DNA of 64,000 nucleotides from Taudactylus pleione (lineage: Eukaryota > Chordata > Amphibia > Anura > Myobatrachidae). The notes below the pieces were generated by a model. That model worked only from the letters and a program-made list of their open reading frames with translations, did no database searches and was not told where the DNA came from. Below are positions 1 through 11,425 of the stretch, one piece after another; position 1 is the stretch's first letter; every line of letters begins with the position of its first letter. The translations under genes were made by a program, and so were the position numbers. Where the stretch lies: contig JAUIMM010000178.1 of the NCBI GenBank assembly GCA_031769625.1, forward strand, positions 28,414,001-28,478,000. The letters run 5' to 3'.

Positions 1-643
1 AAGTCCCATATATTATATTTCCAAATCACAAAAACAACCATCAAGTGTCCTACACGCAGTAAAGGTTAATTAAAACAGTACAGATTATTGCTATATTTTT
101 CAGCACAATTGTCTAATTCTCCATTAAATTATTCATTCTTCAGCTATTATAAAACACATTAAGCAGTTACTTAGAATGAAGTGTTTTCTGTCATTAAGCT
201 GAATTACCTGGTGTCTAACATAATATAAAGTCCTTCACAAATTTCTGAGGACAATTCTTACATTAATGTGATATGGTGCAAAATAGTTTAGAAAAAAGTA
301 TGTAAGATAAGCACATACTGTACTCTCAGAGTACAAAAGTATACGAGAACAAAAAAAATGGAAACAAATAGGGAAATACTTCTACCGTAGGTGTAAACAA
401 TAGAAAATTAAAAGTTAACACATATGTTATCCTATATCCCTAGTGTAACATGTGTCACATTCTTGGGTAGTCTATGAAATAAAAAATATATACAATAGCA
501 GAGATTTTAATGTTTTGGACTTTTGGATTTATTTTCTAGTTTTAAGTAAATATAATTAAATATGATGCCCTATTTGTAGTGGACATATCAGAAATGTTTT
601 TGGCAATTAATTTTGTGAAAAAATGGCCTGTCCAATTCAAAGT
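1..643. other. AT-rich non-coding DNA, no gene seen
   Basis: This is unique-looking AT-rich sequence with short homopolymer runs. I see no coding frame with a recognisable domain, no terminal inverted repeat and no tandem array. It ends at the target-site duplication of the L1-like insertion. Confidence 0.6.
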
Positions 644-659
644 ACTTTGCTTCATCTTT
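644..659. repeat. Left target-site duplication of the L1-like element
   Basis: The 16 bases ACTTTGCTTCATCTTT here are repeated exactly at 7599-7614. The left copy is followed at once by a run of T, which is the poly(A) tail of a minus-strand element. This is the expected footprint of target-primed reverse transcription. Confidence 0.92.
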
Positions 660-1066
660 TTTTTTTATAATATTATTTATTCAATAGATGAGAAAAGAAA
701 AAACAAAAATGAGAAACATTATGGAGCCTGCACAGAGGCTCTAAATAAGCAAGTACAAAATTATTATCCCATATAAGATTCTCGGTAAATACAACTTTCT
801 CATCTATATTTTTATAGTACAACAAAGAGAAAAAAACAAGAAAAGAAAGAAGAAGAAAAAAAAAAATTTAGAGAAAAGGGGGCGTGGTGTGGCAGACCAC
901 ATAGAAAGAAAGGAGAGAAAGGAAAGGAAGAGACAAAAACCCAGATGGACTATAGTACGGTACAATATAGGAATCCTTTATTGGAATGCTGCAGGTGTTT
1001 GAAAGTTTCAGGTCAATGGATCCCATATTTTAATTAAACTTTTGGAAGAATTATGTAATATACTTG
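660..1066 (-). other. L1-like 3' UTR and poly(A) tail
   Basis: On the plus strand this stretch begins with a run of T (the short poly(A) of the element) and contains a purine-rich block around 825-935, which is a polypyrimidine tract in the sense orientation. It lies between the ORF2 stop at about 1067 and the TSD. No separate polyadenylation signal was established. Confidence 0.7.
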
Positions 1067-4000
1067 TCATATATTCCATAGAATATACGTGCCATATCTT
1101 AGATATGATCTCATGTATTGTGGGACTTTAGATGTTTTCCACATTGTTGCGATACTACAGGTAGCAGCCAAAATAATATGTCTAATAAGTTTGTGTTGGT
1201 GATGAGTGATATCTGGAGCATGAAGTGGTAATAAATAATATTGAGGGTTGAAAGGGATATGTACCCCGATCAAAGTGTAAAGAAGAAGTCTAATTTCCTC
1301 CCAAAAAGAAACAAGTTTTGTACAGGACCACCAAGTATGCAAAAAAGTTCCAATGTCAGAGCCACATCTCCAACACAAATTTGAAGTATCAGGGAACATT
1401 TTAGGTAATCTTGATGGTACATAGTACCATCTGTAGAAAAGTTTATACGCATTTTCTTTTATCCGGACATATAGGGAGCTAGAAGCTACATTAGCATAAA
1501 TGTCTGCCCAATCTTCATTGTCTAGAGTTCCGTCTATATCCGTCTCCCACGCTAATTCATGCAGATCTTTTATATCATTGTTGGATTGTGTGAGACCTGT
1601 GTATAACATTGAAATAAGGCCTTTGGAACTAGTGTTAAGGAGAGATAGTGATTCACAAATGGTTAGTGACCTACTAGTGAGCCGATTTTTCATGGTGGAG
1701 TGAAAATGTCTTAACTGTAAATATTGATAAAAAAGCTTATGTGGGATATTAAACTTAGTCTGTATATCCGTAAATGTCCGGAATATTGAATCTTGAGTAA
1801 TATCATTCAAGACCCTGATCCCCCTATCTTGCCAATACCTAGAGAAAACAGGACAACAACCTGGTAAAAACCCAGGATTATCATATAAAGGAACTATGGG
1901 GCTTGGATATGGAGCGATGTGAAACCGACGATTAACAAAATCCCAAATTTCTAAAGAAAATGATACAACTGGATGAGTTAAGGAGAGTTTAGGTCTAAAC
2001 ACTCGAGGAAGCCATAATAAAGCAGAAAGCGTTTCTACTCAGATGGTGTTTGATTTTGGTTGGCTCCACATAATACATTGGGCAAGCCTGGCAGCGATGT
2101 AATAAAGTTTGAAATTTTGGAGACCTAAGCCACCTCTTGATGTATGTCTCTGTAAAATGTCACGTCTGATCCTTGGACGTTTTTTGGACCATATATATTG
2201 GGAGGTAATATGTGATAAATATTTAAATACATATGGAGGAATCCGCACCGGTAATGTTTGAAAAGATACATCAAGCGTGGCAATAGGTTCATCTTTACTG
2301 TGTTGATCCGGCAAATCCAAGAAATATAACAACCACTCCACATATCAATATCTTTCTTAAATTGCGCCAAAAGCTTGGAGTAGTTAGCTTGGAATAGTTG
2401 ATGGTAATTTTTCGTAAGGTTTACACCTAAATATCTAATATGCCGTCTAAGCCATTGGAATGGGTAATTACATTCTAGTATATGCTTAGAGTCTCCTGGA
2501 ATATAGAAGTCAAGAACTTCCTTTTTCTGAGCATTAATTTTATAACCGAAGTGGCCACCATATTCTTCAATCTCTTTAAATAGATGAGGGAGGGAAAAGA
2601 TCGGATCAGAGACAGTCAAGAGAACATCGTCAGCGTATAACGCAATTTTGTGTTCAACATTATTTACTTTAATACCCTTGATGTTGGGATTAGTCCTAAT
2701 TTTAGCTGCCAAAGGCTCAATAACTAGTGCAAATATCAAAGGAGACAAGGGGCAACCTTGTCTCGTGCCATTAGTGATGTCAAAGACAGGCGAGGCTACC
2801 CCATTGGCCAATACTGATGCTTTAGGAGTGGCATAAAGTGCTGCAATACCATTGTAGAATCTCCCACCTATACCCATCGATCTGAGAACACTAAACATAA
2901 ACGGCCAAGAAATACGGTCAAATGCTTTTTCAGCATCTAGTCCCATAACCGCAGCTGGGATCCTTTGACTGTGTATAGAATGGATCAGATCAATAGACTG
3001 TCAGGTGTTATACGATGCTTGGCGACCAGATATAAATCCCACCTGATCCGGGTGTATTAAAGAAGGTAAAATAGGGCTTAATATATTTGCTAAAATTTTT
3101 GCATATATTTTTATGTCCACATTCAATAAAGAAATGGGTCTATAGTTGGTGCAGAGTTCCGGGTCTCGGCCCGGTTTGGGAATAACCACGATGCTAGCCA
3201 ATGAGGTCGCCCCATCAAAAGAGTTCCCATCTAAAAGTTTATTAAAAAAAACTTTCAGAAAGGGGATTAATAAATTGGCAAATTTTTTGTAGTACTGTGG
3301 AGTAAACCCATCAGGGCCTGGGGCAGCTGAAGGTTTAAGTTTTTTAATGGCTGTCAAAATATCTTCATCCGTGATATCAGTGCTCAATTCTAACAGCTGC
3401 TGTTCGTTGATGGACAGAAGAAGGTTATTAGATAGATATGATTCAGAGGAGACATCTGAGTGAGCCATAGGAGAAGGATTATGGGTTAAATTATATAGAC
3501 TTTTATAGTAATCAAAGAACTCATTCACTATATCCTCTGAATTATTAGTAGTGGTACCTGAGTGATGGAGTTTGAGCTTATTAATCAACCCTGAGGCTCT
3601 CTTTTGTCTAAGCTTGCTCGCCAAGACAGAGTCTGTCTTATCTGCTTTATCGTAAAATTTTTGTTGTAATTTTTTTAGTATAGATGCGGATCTGCGCGAG
3701 AGAATAGTATTTAAACGACCTTTGAGAGACTCAATCCTGATAAGCAAGTCAGAGGAAGGGCATAGCTTATGTTGCATCAAAGTTGGGTTAACTCCTCTTC
3801 CAAAGAAGAGATTTCTGTGATTGTTTCTTAAGAAACGCTGCCTTACTTATAAGCTTGCCTCTTATTGTAGCCTTATGAGCTTCCCAGATTACACCACAAG
3901 AAACTTCCTCTGAGGAATTAAACTCAAAATAATCAATAATAGCAGATTTAATATCATTGAAAAAAGTAGGGTTTAGCAAAAGGGCATCATCTAATCACCA

Positions 4001-4716
4001 TTTCATTGATCTCCGAGGAGATTTACATAGATCAACCATTATATATGTGCCAGCATGATCTGTCCTTGAGAATGGTGTAATGTCAGCTCGAGTAATCATA
4101 TGGGCAAGAGAACATGAGATTAGTATCATGTCTATTCTAGAGTAAATTTGATGCTGGCCAGAGTAATGAGTGTAATCCCTATTAGAGCCAGTCTAGTGAT
4201 ATTATTACACAGAGAGCAAGTTGCACGAGGGGTGTCTTGAACTTTCTTGAGGTGGGAGGGGGAAGACTTATCCAGAGTAGGATCAAGTACTGTATTAAAA
4301 TCACCTCCAATGATAAGATGACCTCTAGCAACTCGCTCAATACGTCTGAAGATGTCATTGAAAAAGGCACATTGACAACTATTCGGGGCATAAATGTTAA
4401 TAATAGAAATAGTTTCAGAGCGAAGTGTACCTACCAGGATAAGATAACGACCTTCGGGATCAGCTATAGATTTGGAAAGTACAAACGGTACTTTGCTACC
4501 AATCAGAGTGGCTACCCCCCATTTTTAACAGTCTGTAGAAGCAAAATAAGTTTGGGAAAAATGTTTACCTCGTAATTGGGTATGTGCACCAGACAAATGA
4601 GTCTCTTGAAGTAAAACTATGTCTGCTTTCTCTTTTCTACAAGCCCCTAAGACTGTTATACGTTTTCTAGGGGAATTTAGACCATTAACATTAATGGAAA
4701 GAATTTTTAGTGACAT
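1067..4716 (-). pseudogene. L1-like ORF2 (endonuclease-reverse transcriptase), disrupted
   Basis: ORF2 encodes the LINE replication enzyme: an APE-type endonuclease nicks the target and the reverse transcriptase copies the RNA onto it. The likely start is the ATG at 4716-4714, where the protein begins SLKILSINVNGLN, a classic L1 endonuclease start. Endonuclease motifs seen are LLQETHL, NIYAPN and GGDFN, with a TDHA motif near 4050. The RT shows [37 protein letters not shown] and the catalytic YADD at about 2627-2638. The thumb region carries SWICRINTVKMNLLPRLMYLF-like spacing. Near the C-terminus CWRCGSDIGTFLHTWWSC gives the L1 CCHC-type motif. Lesions include a TAA near 4523, a frame change in the endonuclease near 4250 and again near 3790, a TGA near 3000, a frame change near 2255 and a TGA near 2037. 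Both TGA codons fit decay of CGA (Arg). Otherwise the frame is preserved over long stretches, so this copy is only moderately old. Confidence 0.92.
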
Positions 4717-5382
4717 ATGTAGAAAAGTGTAGTAATTGCTCAATCAAATACACAGTTGGGTATAACAGTATAAAAAGAAAAATCCAAATGGGCTTAGAGA
4801 AAAAGGAAAAGAGAAAATAGAGAAAGGAAAAATACCACAGAGAAAGAGAGAGAGGAAAGAAAAGGCCTAAGAAGGCTAAAACCCTAAAAAAAATAGACCC
4901 CATTAAGGAGTCCATACAATGACAAAGCTACATAAATTGCTAATATACAAACAAGGGTGTGGGGGTGGTGGCAAAAAATAGTTTTTCAGCCAGAAGCCAG
5001 TCAAGACCAAGGGCCCTTAAACAGCTAATACTATATCTCAAAATAGATTAAAGAAATAAAATAAAAAGAAATACAAATGCAAATGCAAATGGATCCGTGT
5101 CGATCCCATTAAACATTATATATCAAAACTTTAAGTATAATAAAAAATCAATAATACTATTCTAAATTATCTAGAATACAATATCTGGGAGTTAATCCAT
5201 GACAAATATATTCTATGTTTAAACTCAAAGTCAGTCCACTAGAGGACTGAAACCATACCATTAAATCTATACGGAATAGAAAAAACATATTGAATAAATT
5301 GTAAAAGGCAAGACACTTTCAAGTTTGAAAACTGGAAAAAGACAATAGTCCAGTTATATTAATCAATCTGAACTACTTAGCC
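4717..5382 (-). other. L1-like inter-ORF region
   Basis: About 650 bp separate the ORF1 stop from the ORF2 start. The part near 4790-4890 is purine-rich on the plus strand. No domain is recognisable. This spacer is long compared with mammalian L1, where it is only tens of bases; a long spacer is not rare among other L1-superfamily lineages. Confidence 0.55.
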
Positions 5383-6354
5383 TCACGGCGGGTGTGAGCA
5401 TCCATTACGACGACCATTAACTGTAGACCATTCCGCCGAGGGTGGCCCAGGTTGTTGAGGCTTAGTGGGGGCATTAGAGGCAGAGATAGTGATGGGTTCT
5501 GAAAGTATTTCTAAAGTTTGCAACATTTTTTGGCCTTCCTTCACTGTTTTAGCCAAATGAGTTGTGTTATTAGCAAAGACCTGTAATTGAAAAGGAAAGT
5601 TCCAACGGTATTTGATGTTATGTTGTCTTAATACTTTGGTAATTGGTTGAAGGTCTCTTTGTTTCTGGATCGTAGACAGGGCAAGGTCTTGAAAAATTTG
5701 TTTCTGAGTATCTTTGAAATCAATAATGGGAGTATCCCTTGTTGTAGTAACAATTTTCTCTTTGGTGCGAAAGTAATGCAGTCTCGTTACAATATCTCTT
5801 GGGTTTTGACCAGGGGATGGTTTGGCTTGTAAGGCTCTGTGTGCTCTGTCTAGGAGTAGATCACTTTCCATAAGGTCAGGGAGTATATGTTGGAAAAGTT
5901 CCCTAAAGAAGGATGGTAAAGAAGGAGGTAAAATTGTCTCTGGTACATTTCTAATTCTTAGATTGTTTCTACGAGATCTGTTCTCTAGATCTTCCTGTTT
6001 CACTTTAATATCATTGATCTCGCTCCTTAATAGGGTGAGCTTCCTGTCCACTACAGACTGATAGCGACAAAGATCGTCCGTTTTGGACTCAAGCGCATCT
6101 GTTCGGGTACCCAGAGCAGTGAGATCGGATTTAAAGTTATCTACAGCCTTTTTTAATTCTTGTTGGAAGGTTACCTTAATACCATCTACTAGGGTAAAAA
6201 TGACCGCTTGTATACTAGGGTCTATCTCCATTTCTAAAGATGAGGCTGACTGTGGGGAGCTTGAATGATCAATAGATTGAATAGATGCTCTAGGTTTGGT
6301 ATTGAAAATACTCGGGGTCGTTGCTGCCGTCGATTTCTTATTTTTATGGGACAT
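5383..6354 (-). CDS. L1-like ORF1 protein, RNA-binding chaperone, 323 aa, intact frame
   Basis: This open frame encodes the nucleic-acid-binding ORF1 protein that coats LINE RNA to form the cytoplasmic RNP. The first 50 residues are a low-complexity Ser/Thr/Pro region. Residues about 55-125 look like a coiled coil (trimerisation) segment. The family signature follows at about 122-138 as EDLENRSRRNNLRIRNVPE, the start of the L1 RRM domain. The C-terminal domain after about residue 190 contains PRDIVTRLHYFRTKEKI, matching the L1 ORF1 C-terminal fold. Length is typical for L1 ORF1. The ATG at 6354-6352 is the first in frame and gives a complete N-terminus. The frame is uninterrupted although ORF2 downstream is broken. 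Fresh inactivation or chance are the simplest explanations. It is transposon-encoded, not a host gene. Confidence 0.9.
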   Translation of the reverse strand: MSHKNKKSTAATTPSIFNTKPRASIQSIDHSSSPQSASSLEMEIDPSIQAVIFTLVDGIKVTFQQELKKAVDNFKSDLTALGTRTDALESKTDDLCRYQSVVDRKLTLLRSEINDIKVKQEDLENRSRRNNLRIRNVPETILPPSLPSFFRELFQHILPDLMESDLLLDRAHRALQAKPSPGQNPRDIVTRLHYFRTKEKIVTTTRDTPIIDFKDTQKQIFQDLALSTIQKQRDLQPITKVLRQHNIKYRWNFPFQLQVFANNTTHLAKTVKEGQKMLQTLEILSEPITISASNAPTKPQQPGPPSAEWSTVNGRRNGCSHPP

Positions 6355-7598
6355 TGCACTAGATGCTTAGAGACTTTGGGGACAGATTGACGAAATAAAA
6401 TTGCTAACGGAAATGAATAAAATCCGTAATGATAGCTATAAATGAGACACGGAAGGAGAAGGGCCCAATGAGCCTAGAATCAGGCCATCACTAATCAGAC
6501 ATCTCTTGAACTGTAAGGTAATGTAGAGGAGGCAGAGAGACTTTTTATTTTACTTCAATTTCCCCAGTCCACTGGGTGAGTCAGCTAGACAGCAGAGATA
6601 GCAGACACAACCCTCTTCACTAGCAGGGGTTAAAAGCATATTCCTTTCTCTGCTTAATTAATTTAATCAATTGGGTCTTCCCCCTGAGGGACTCCTCTCG
6701 ATATAGGAGCCACTACACCAGATGGTGGGTGAGTCAGCAGAGGGAGAGGAGACGCGCCACAGCAGCGCCCACACCAGTAAGATCCACTGATCCCCCCGCG
6801 GTTATGGGTTATTAGCAGAGGGCACACGGAGTCCACCAAGGGCCAAGGGGCTAGCAGGAGTTGTGGGGTTATCAAGAGGGCTCACCTCAGGGGTCCGCGA
6901 TGCCGTGCCGGTCCCGACGGGCAGCGCCTGCAAAATCAGGTCGCGGCTTCTGGCACGCCTCAGGCCCCAGAGCGGCAGACAATAGAAGTAGGTCTCTACA
7001 GTTTTGCCGCCAATCAGTATCATGATGCGGCAGGCGGCGGACAGCAACGGCCACCTGGGGTCTGTTGGGTAGGCGGGAGAGGCACCAGCTCCTGGCAGGT
7101 TGCGACAGCAAGGACGCCAGAGGTAGCACAGCCAAGAGAGGATGGCCAAGTTATTGTGCAGGGCACCCAGCTTGATCCGGAGTGCAGGCCCCTACACAAG
7201 ATGGTGGCTCCCGCGACTCGCGGCCCCGGCCGCGTTTATTATAAAGGGTCTTCTGGGGTTTATAGCACTCCTCTTCAGGTCCCAACACCCCCAGCAGGGT
7301 GCAAGGGGATGCAGGAAGGTCGCGATGACGTCCACCGACCACCGCGACACAGCCGGTCCGCCAGACCCCAAAATTTAGTCCCCGGCTTCCGGAAGTCTAA
7401 TAGGCCGCGATGACACAAAAGCCGGACACCGCTCCCGGAGCTCACCAAAGCACCCAACAAGGTAGCGGAGGGTAAGGGTGGCTCAGTGGGTCCACCAACT
7501 CAGCCCCCGCCACAATAGTAGTGCAATTTTAGGAGTAATCCAGTGGAGCTCTAAAGAATATGCGACCACTCTGCTTGGTATCCAGGCCACGCCCCGAC
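6355..7598 (-). promoter_or_regulatory. L1-like 5' UTR, CpG-rich internal promoter region
   Basis: The 1.24 kb upstream of ORF1 is strikingly GC- and CpG-rich (most dense at about 6700-7480) against an AT-rich background. L1 elements carry their promoter in the 5' UTR, so this is the expected promoter region. Several short open frames on both strands here are by-products of the GC bias. Transcription factor sites were not assigned. Confidence 0.75.
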
Positions 7599-7614
7599 AC
7601 TTTGCTTCATCTTT
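7599..7614. repeat. Right target-site duplication of the L1-like element
   Basis: This is an exact copy of 644-659 and marks the 5' end of the minus-strand insertion. The sequence on its other side returns to AT-rich DNA. Confidence 0.92.
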
Positions 7615-8984
7615 ACTACTGTTATCAGGATATAAGTATAATACTAAATTATATAAAATGTTATTATATAACCACAAAATAGTTACATTTCATGAGAAGC
7701 AAGGTCAATATTTTGGAATAAATATGTGAATTTAATTAATTTTTCTGCCACAAATGTAATTTGTAGCAAAAAAAAAAGCAATTTTAACAATGTTATTCAT
7801 TTAAAACAAATCATAGTACTGTGAAATTATCAATACATTTTTTAACTAAGGTGCAAATCTTATTTTTTTTAACTTATTGTATAGTCAACCTCAGCACTTG
7901 AATTGGAGAATGACCTTTATAGAATTGAGAGATTGATTATGCAATCTTTTGAACAATCTGTTTTTGTTAAATCTTCCTAGTATGGTGTTCAATAAATGAA
8001 TGCACATATTAGTTTAATTGAGCTACTGGAGTAGTGGACTTGTAATTTTTCTTTAGTACTGGGTCAGTAAGAAAATGATTGCACAATAAATCTTCTTGTT
8101 TTCTTTATTTACAATAAATTATCATGTTTTCTATGGTTACAGTTAGGTTCTACAGTATGTATTTTAAACATTTTCATTTTCAGTTTATTCCTGATAGATT
8201 CAGCTGAACCATAGGCGTATGATAATAACTTTTTTCTTCTTAAAGTCTAAAATAAAATCTACTTGATTTAAACTGTTATATACCCATAAACAATTAGGCA
8301 CAAAATGAATAGCAACCAGGGTTAATTAAATGTCACTACTTTCCTATCGATTCAGTTAATGTTTTGTTTTTTCCCTTTACACTTGCAATGCACAACCTAC
8401 AGCCCACTAGTCTCATGCAGCCCTTGTGCAATAGACTCCTCACCATGCAGCAGCCCCCCCTCCCAAATAACTGTGCCGTTTAGTAGGCCACAGTAAATGT
8501 GTGCGTGCAGTGGCCCCCTTCTATACTTGCTCCAAGCAGCGCCATCCTTCTGATGATTTATTCAGAAACATGGTGCCAGCAAAGCAGATATTACCAACTT
8601 TCAGAATAAATTTGCAGAAATATAGAGTTGCTGGGAGCAAGGTGTACAACCTTTCAACCCTGGACCCAACGGATTATGTTCACTACACACCCTGAACATA
8701 TTATAAATACACTCTTGGCACCATGGCTGTACATCTTACATACAGTAGGACACTTTTTGTTATATTATGCTCTGTGTCATTATTTGAATGCTCTATTTTC
8801 AGGTAGAAAGATTGGTAACTCTTATTGCATTCTAAACAGAAATATTTGGATAAATCACTGGTTTGACTGAAATATATTATAATTTGCTATAAATCACATA
8901 CACTTGTTACTTTTGTCACTAAACTTCATTGTGTACTGTAGTTAGGTGAAAACAAGATGTGCTGTAAAAAATTAAATACAGGTA
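7615..8984. other. AT-rich non-coding DNA, no gene seen
   Basis: AT-rich sequence without a recognisable domain, terminal inverted repeat or array. The open frames at 8501-8870 are short and lack family motifs. Confidence 0.55.
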
Positions 8985-9439
8985 TTACTGGAATCGGTAT
9001 GATATGCCAGCGGCTGAATAGCCGGAAGCCCGATCATTCAGGTTCTCGACAGGTGTGGAAAGTACCCTAACCATCCCCCTCTCCCACCCCTAACACTCCA
9101 TTGGTGGTGCCTAACCCTAACCTCCCCTGATGGTGCCTAACCCTAACCTTCCCTCCGAAGGTTCCTAACCCTAAACTCCCCTTGCCTATCCTTGACCTCC
9201 CTCCCTGGTGGTGCCTTACCCTAACCCTTCTCGGTGGATGTCTAACCCTAATCTCCCCCCGGAGGTCTGTAAACCTAACCCACCCTTCCCTGGAGAAATT
9301 CTAATAATTGCCCGGATCCCTACATTCGGGTTTCCGGCATTCTGGATGGCGATGCGTTTTATCCAGATTTCATTCGAAATAATGACGTCTGCATTTTGCC
9401 GGGCATTGGGATTCCGGCGTCGATATATTGACATCTATG
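8985..9439. mobile_element. MITE-like repeat with telomere-like CCTAACCC units
   Basis: A dispersed repeat with palindromic GC-rich ends (GGTATGATATGCCAGCGGCTG near the left; GGGATTCCGGCGTCGATATA near the right). Its core at about 9060-9290 is a degenerate array of units such as GGTGGTGCCTAACCCTAACC, roughly 29 bp long. A second member lies at 17756-18150. Boundaries are approximate and no TSD was identified. Confidence 0.55.
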
Positions 9440-9447
9440 ATCTAGAC

Positions 9448-9651
9448 CAGAGGTTCTCAAACTCGGTCCTCAGGACCCCGCACAGTTCACGTTTTGCAGG
9501 TCACCCAGCAGGTGCACAGGTGTATTCATTCCTCACTGACACATTTTAAAAGCTCTACAGGTGCAGCTAACTATTTCACTAGTAATTATGTAAGGAGACC
9601 TGCAAAACATGCACTGTTTGGGGTCCTGAGGACCGAGTTTGAGAACATGTG
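9448..9651. mobile_element. hAT-type MITE, 204 bp, with 8-bp TSD
   Basis: The termini are CAGAGGTTCTCAAACTCGG and the inverse complement GAGTTTGAGAACATGTG, separated by about 200 bp. The 8-bp sequence ATCTAGAC occurs directly on both sides (9440-9447 and 9652-9659). The CAGNGGTTCTCAAACT end and 8-bp TSD are typical of hAT-Charlie-like elements. No transposase is encoded. Confidence 0.9.
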
Positions 9652-10150
9652 ATCTAGACAAGAAAGAAGAAGACTCAAATTCCCCCAGCACTCTGCAATG
9701 GGAGAAAGTTATTTACTGGAAGTATATTTTTCCTCCTGCCCCACTCCTCTCTGAGAAAGGAAGTTACAATCAGCTAGAAGCTGTATTTCAAGATTAAATT
9801 GGGTGTTTGCCAGCCCTCTGCCAAGATCACCATTTAATTAACTAGAAATGCTGGGCATCTACTATACAATTATCTGCCAGATATCTGACCAATCTGGCTG
9901 TCTGAAATTAAAATCTGGTAATGTATGGGAGCAAATGACAATCGACCATTTGCTCACAAACACTGGAAAACAGACAAAAATGGTATTTCAGACAAATTGG
10001 TTAAAACACACGAATCTAACCAATTTGAACAATTGTTTTTTGTCCATTTTCCAGTGTTTAAAACCATATGATAAACTGTTATTTGCTCCCATACATTACA
10101 TGGTTTTCATTCCAGCCAGCCAGATTGGACAGATAATTGTATAGTATATG

Positions 10151-10940
10151 CAGGGCTGCCATTAGAAATTGTGGGGCCCGGGACAGACAAAATAGGCAGG
10201 GCCCCCCCACCGTATCTTGCCCCTTCCTGAAGCTGCATGTGGCTCATCGATGTTACTGTTTGCAATGGGACACTTAAAAAAGCTACCTTAATGGTCTTAT
10301 TATCATAATTAAAAACAAAAAACAAATTTGTTTCAGTATGTGACATACTGTACAAGTGATTATATTTAGCCTAAATATTATCACTTGTACACCACATGAT
10401 GAAACAAATCATCCCATCCCATAAATTAAAAGTCTCATTACTTACCTCCTTGAAGGAGAATCCTTCTGTCTTTTTCTCCTGGTTTGGCTGGCTTGCAGAC
10501 ACTGCTCCTCATGCGCGGTGGCTCCTCTGATGGCCTCTGTCCACTTCCAGTGGCACAGCATGAACAAAACAAAAAACAAAACTTCATTAGTGGAAGTGGG
10601 GGGATCATATAGTCAGGGCCAAGGGCGTAAGTTCACCCCTGTCACTCTGAGGCAAAATAGCATTTGGTTGTGCGTCACTGGCCAGCTGAGTGGGCTTGTG
10701 AGGCCAGGAAGTTTGCATCCAGGGACGCTCACCCTGGCCTCATCCATTAAGGAAAACAGGGCCCCATTTCCAGGAACACAGGTCGTCCTCGCTGCGCATA
10801 CACAGGTACCTAATAATTGGGATCTGCATGAAAACCCTGATCTGCGTTAAATGCTGAATCAGCCCCTCTGTCATGGTCTATTTAAAGAGCAAGATAGCGT
10901 AATAATGGCATTACAATAGATTAGATACACCTCCAGTGCG

Positions 10941-10974
<34 letters not shown>

Positions 10975-11425
10975 TATCATGCTCTTTAAATGAACCACTC
11001 AAAGGGAATAGGTCAATGTAAAATAGAATGCAACACTCCCTCCCCCCGACCCTCATTACCTCCTCCCTCTCATAGGGATTTCAAGTGCTGCTGCCAGTGC
11101 CGACCGCCACTGCTGCTCTCCCAGCTACCGTTCACTCCATACAATGACATCCGCCACGTACAGCTCCTCTGCACACCCGCACTTCCGGCTCCTGAAGTGG
11201 GCCGCAGCTGGCTGCTGCATGACGTCCACAATCAGCAACCAGTAGGTGCAGCAGAGCAAAGAAGAGGAGCGCCGCTGATGCTAACCAGCGCTCTGCTCGG
11301 CAGCTCCTCTCCTCTGTTATTTACAGCAGTAGTGTGGGTGGTTAAAGCGGGCGGACCCCCTCTTTCAGCTGAATGTCCGGGCCTGGGACTGCAGTGCCGG
11401 CAGTCCCCCCCTGATGGCGGACCTG
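10151..11425. mobile_element. Non-autonomous hAT element, 1275 bp, with 8-bp TSD
   Basis: Ends are CAGGGCTGCCATTAG on the left and CTGATGGCGGACCTG on the right (imperfect inverted complement). AGTATATG is duplicated at 10143-10150 and 11426-11433. The element belongs to the same family as 39461-40067. It contains a TA microsatellite (10941-10972) and no transposase frame; open frames at 10518-10850 and 10990-11487 show no domain. Confidence 0.88.
10941..10972. repeat. TA microsatellite
   Basis: An uninterrupted run of TA dinucleotides inside the hAT element. It makes a short spurious poly Ile/Tyr frame. Confidence 0.9.

Larger units (their letters stand above)
660..7598 (-). mobile_element. 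Full-length L1-like non-LTR retrotransposon, about 6.9 kb
   Basis: A complete LINE of the L1 superfamily (L1/Tx1 group) lies on the minus strand between two identical 16-bp target-site duplications. Read in the sense direction it has a CpG-rich 5' UTR of about 1.24 kb (7598-6355), ORF1 (6354-5383), an inter-ORF stretch of about 0.65 kb, ORF2 (about 4716-1067) with endonuclease, reverse transcriptase and a C-terminal CCHC-type zinc motif, and a 3' UTR of about 0.4 kb ending in a short poly(A) next to the left TSD. The length is normal for a vertebrate L1. ORF1 is open, while ORF2 carries a few stops and frameshifts, so the copy cannot move by itself now. The sense 5' end begins with a GGGGCGTGGCCTGG-like motif. 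The exact subfamily cannot be named without a library search. Confidence 0.93.

Noticed and set aside
1500..1703. Plus-strand frames inside the L1-like ORF2 (also at 2648-2836 and 5647-6268)
   Set aside because: They are antisense shadows of well-supported minus-strand coding sequence.
9060..9290. Interstitial telomere or chromosome end
   Set aside because: Units are degenerate, interrupted by GTGGTG words and repeated in a second element at 17756-18150, so a mobile repeat is more likely.
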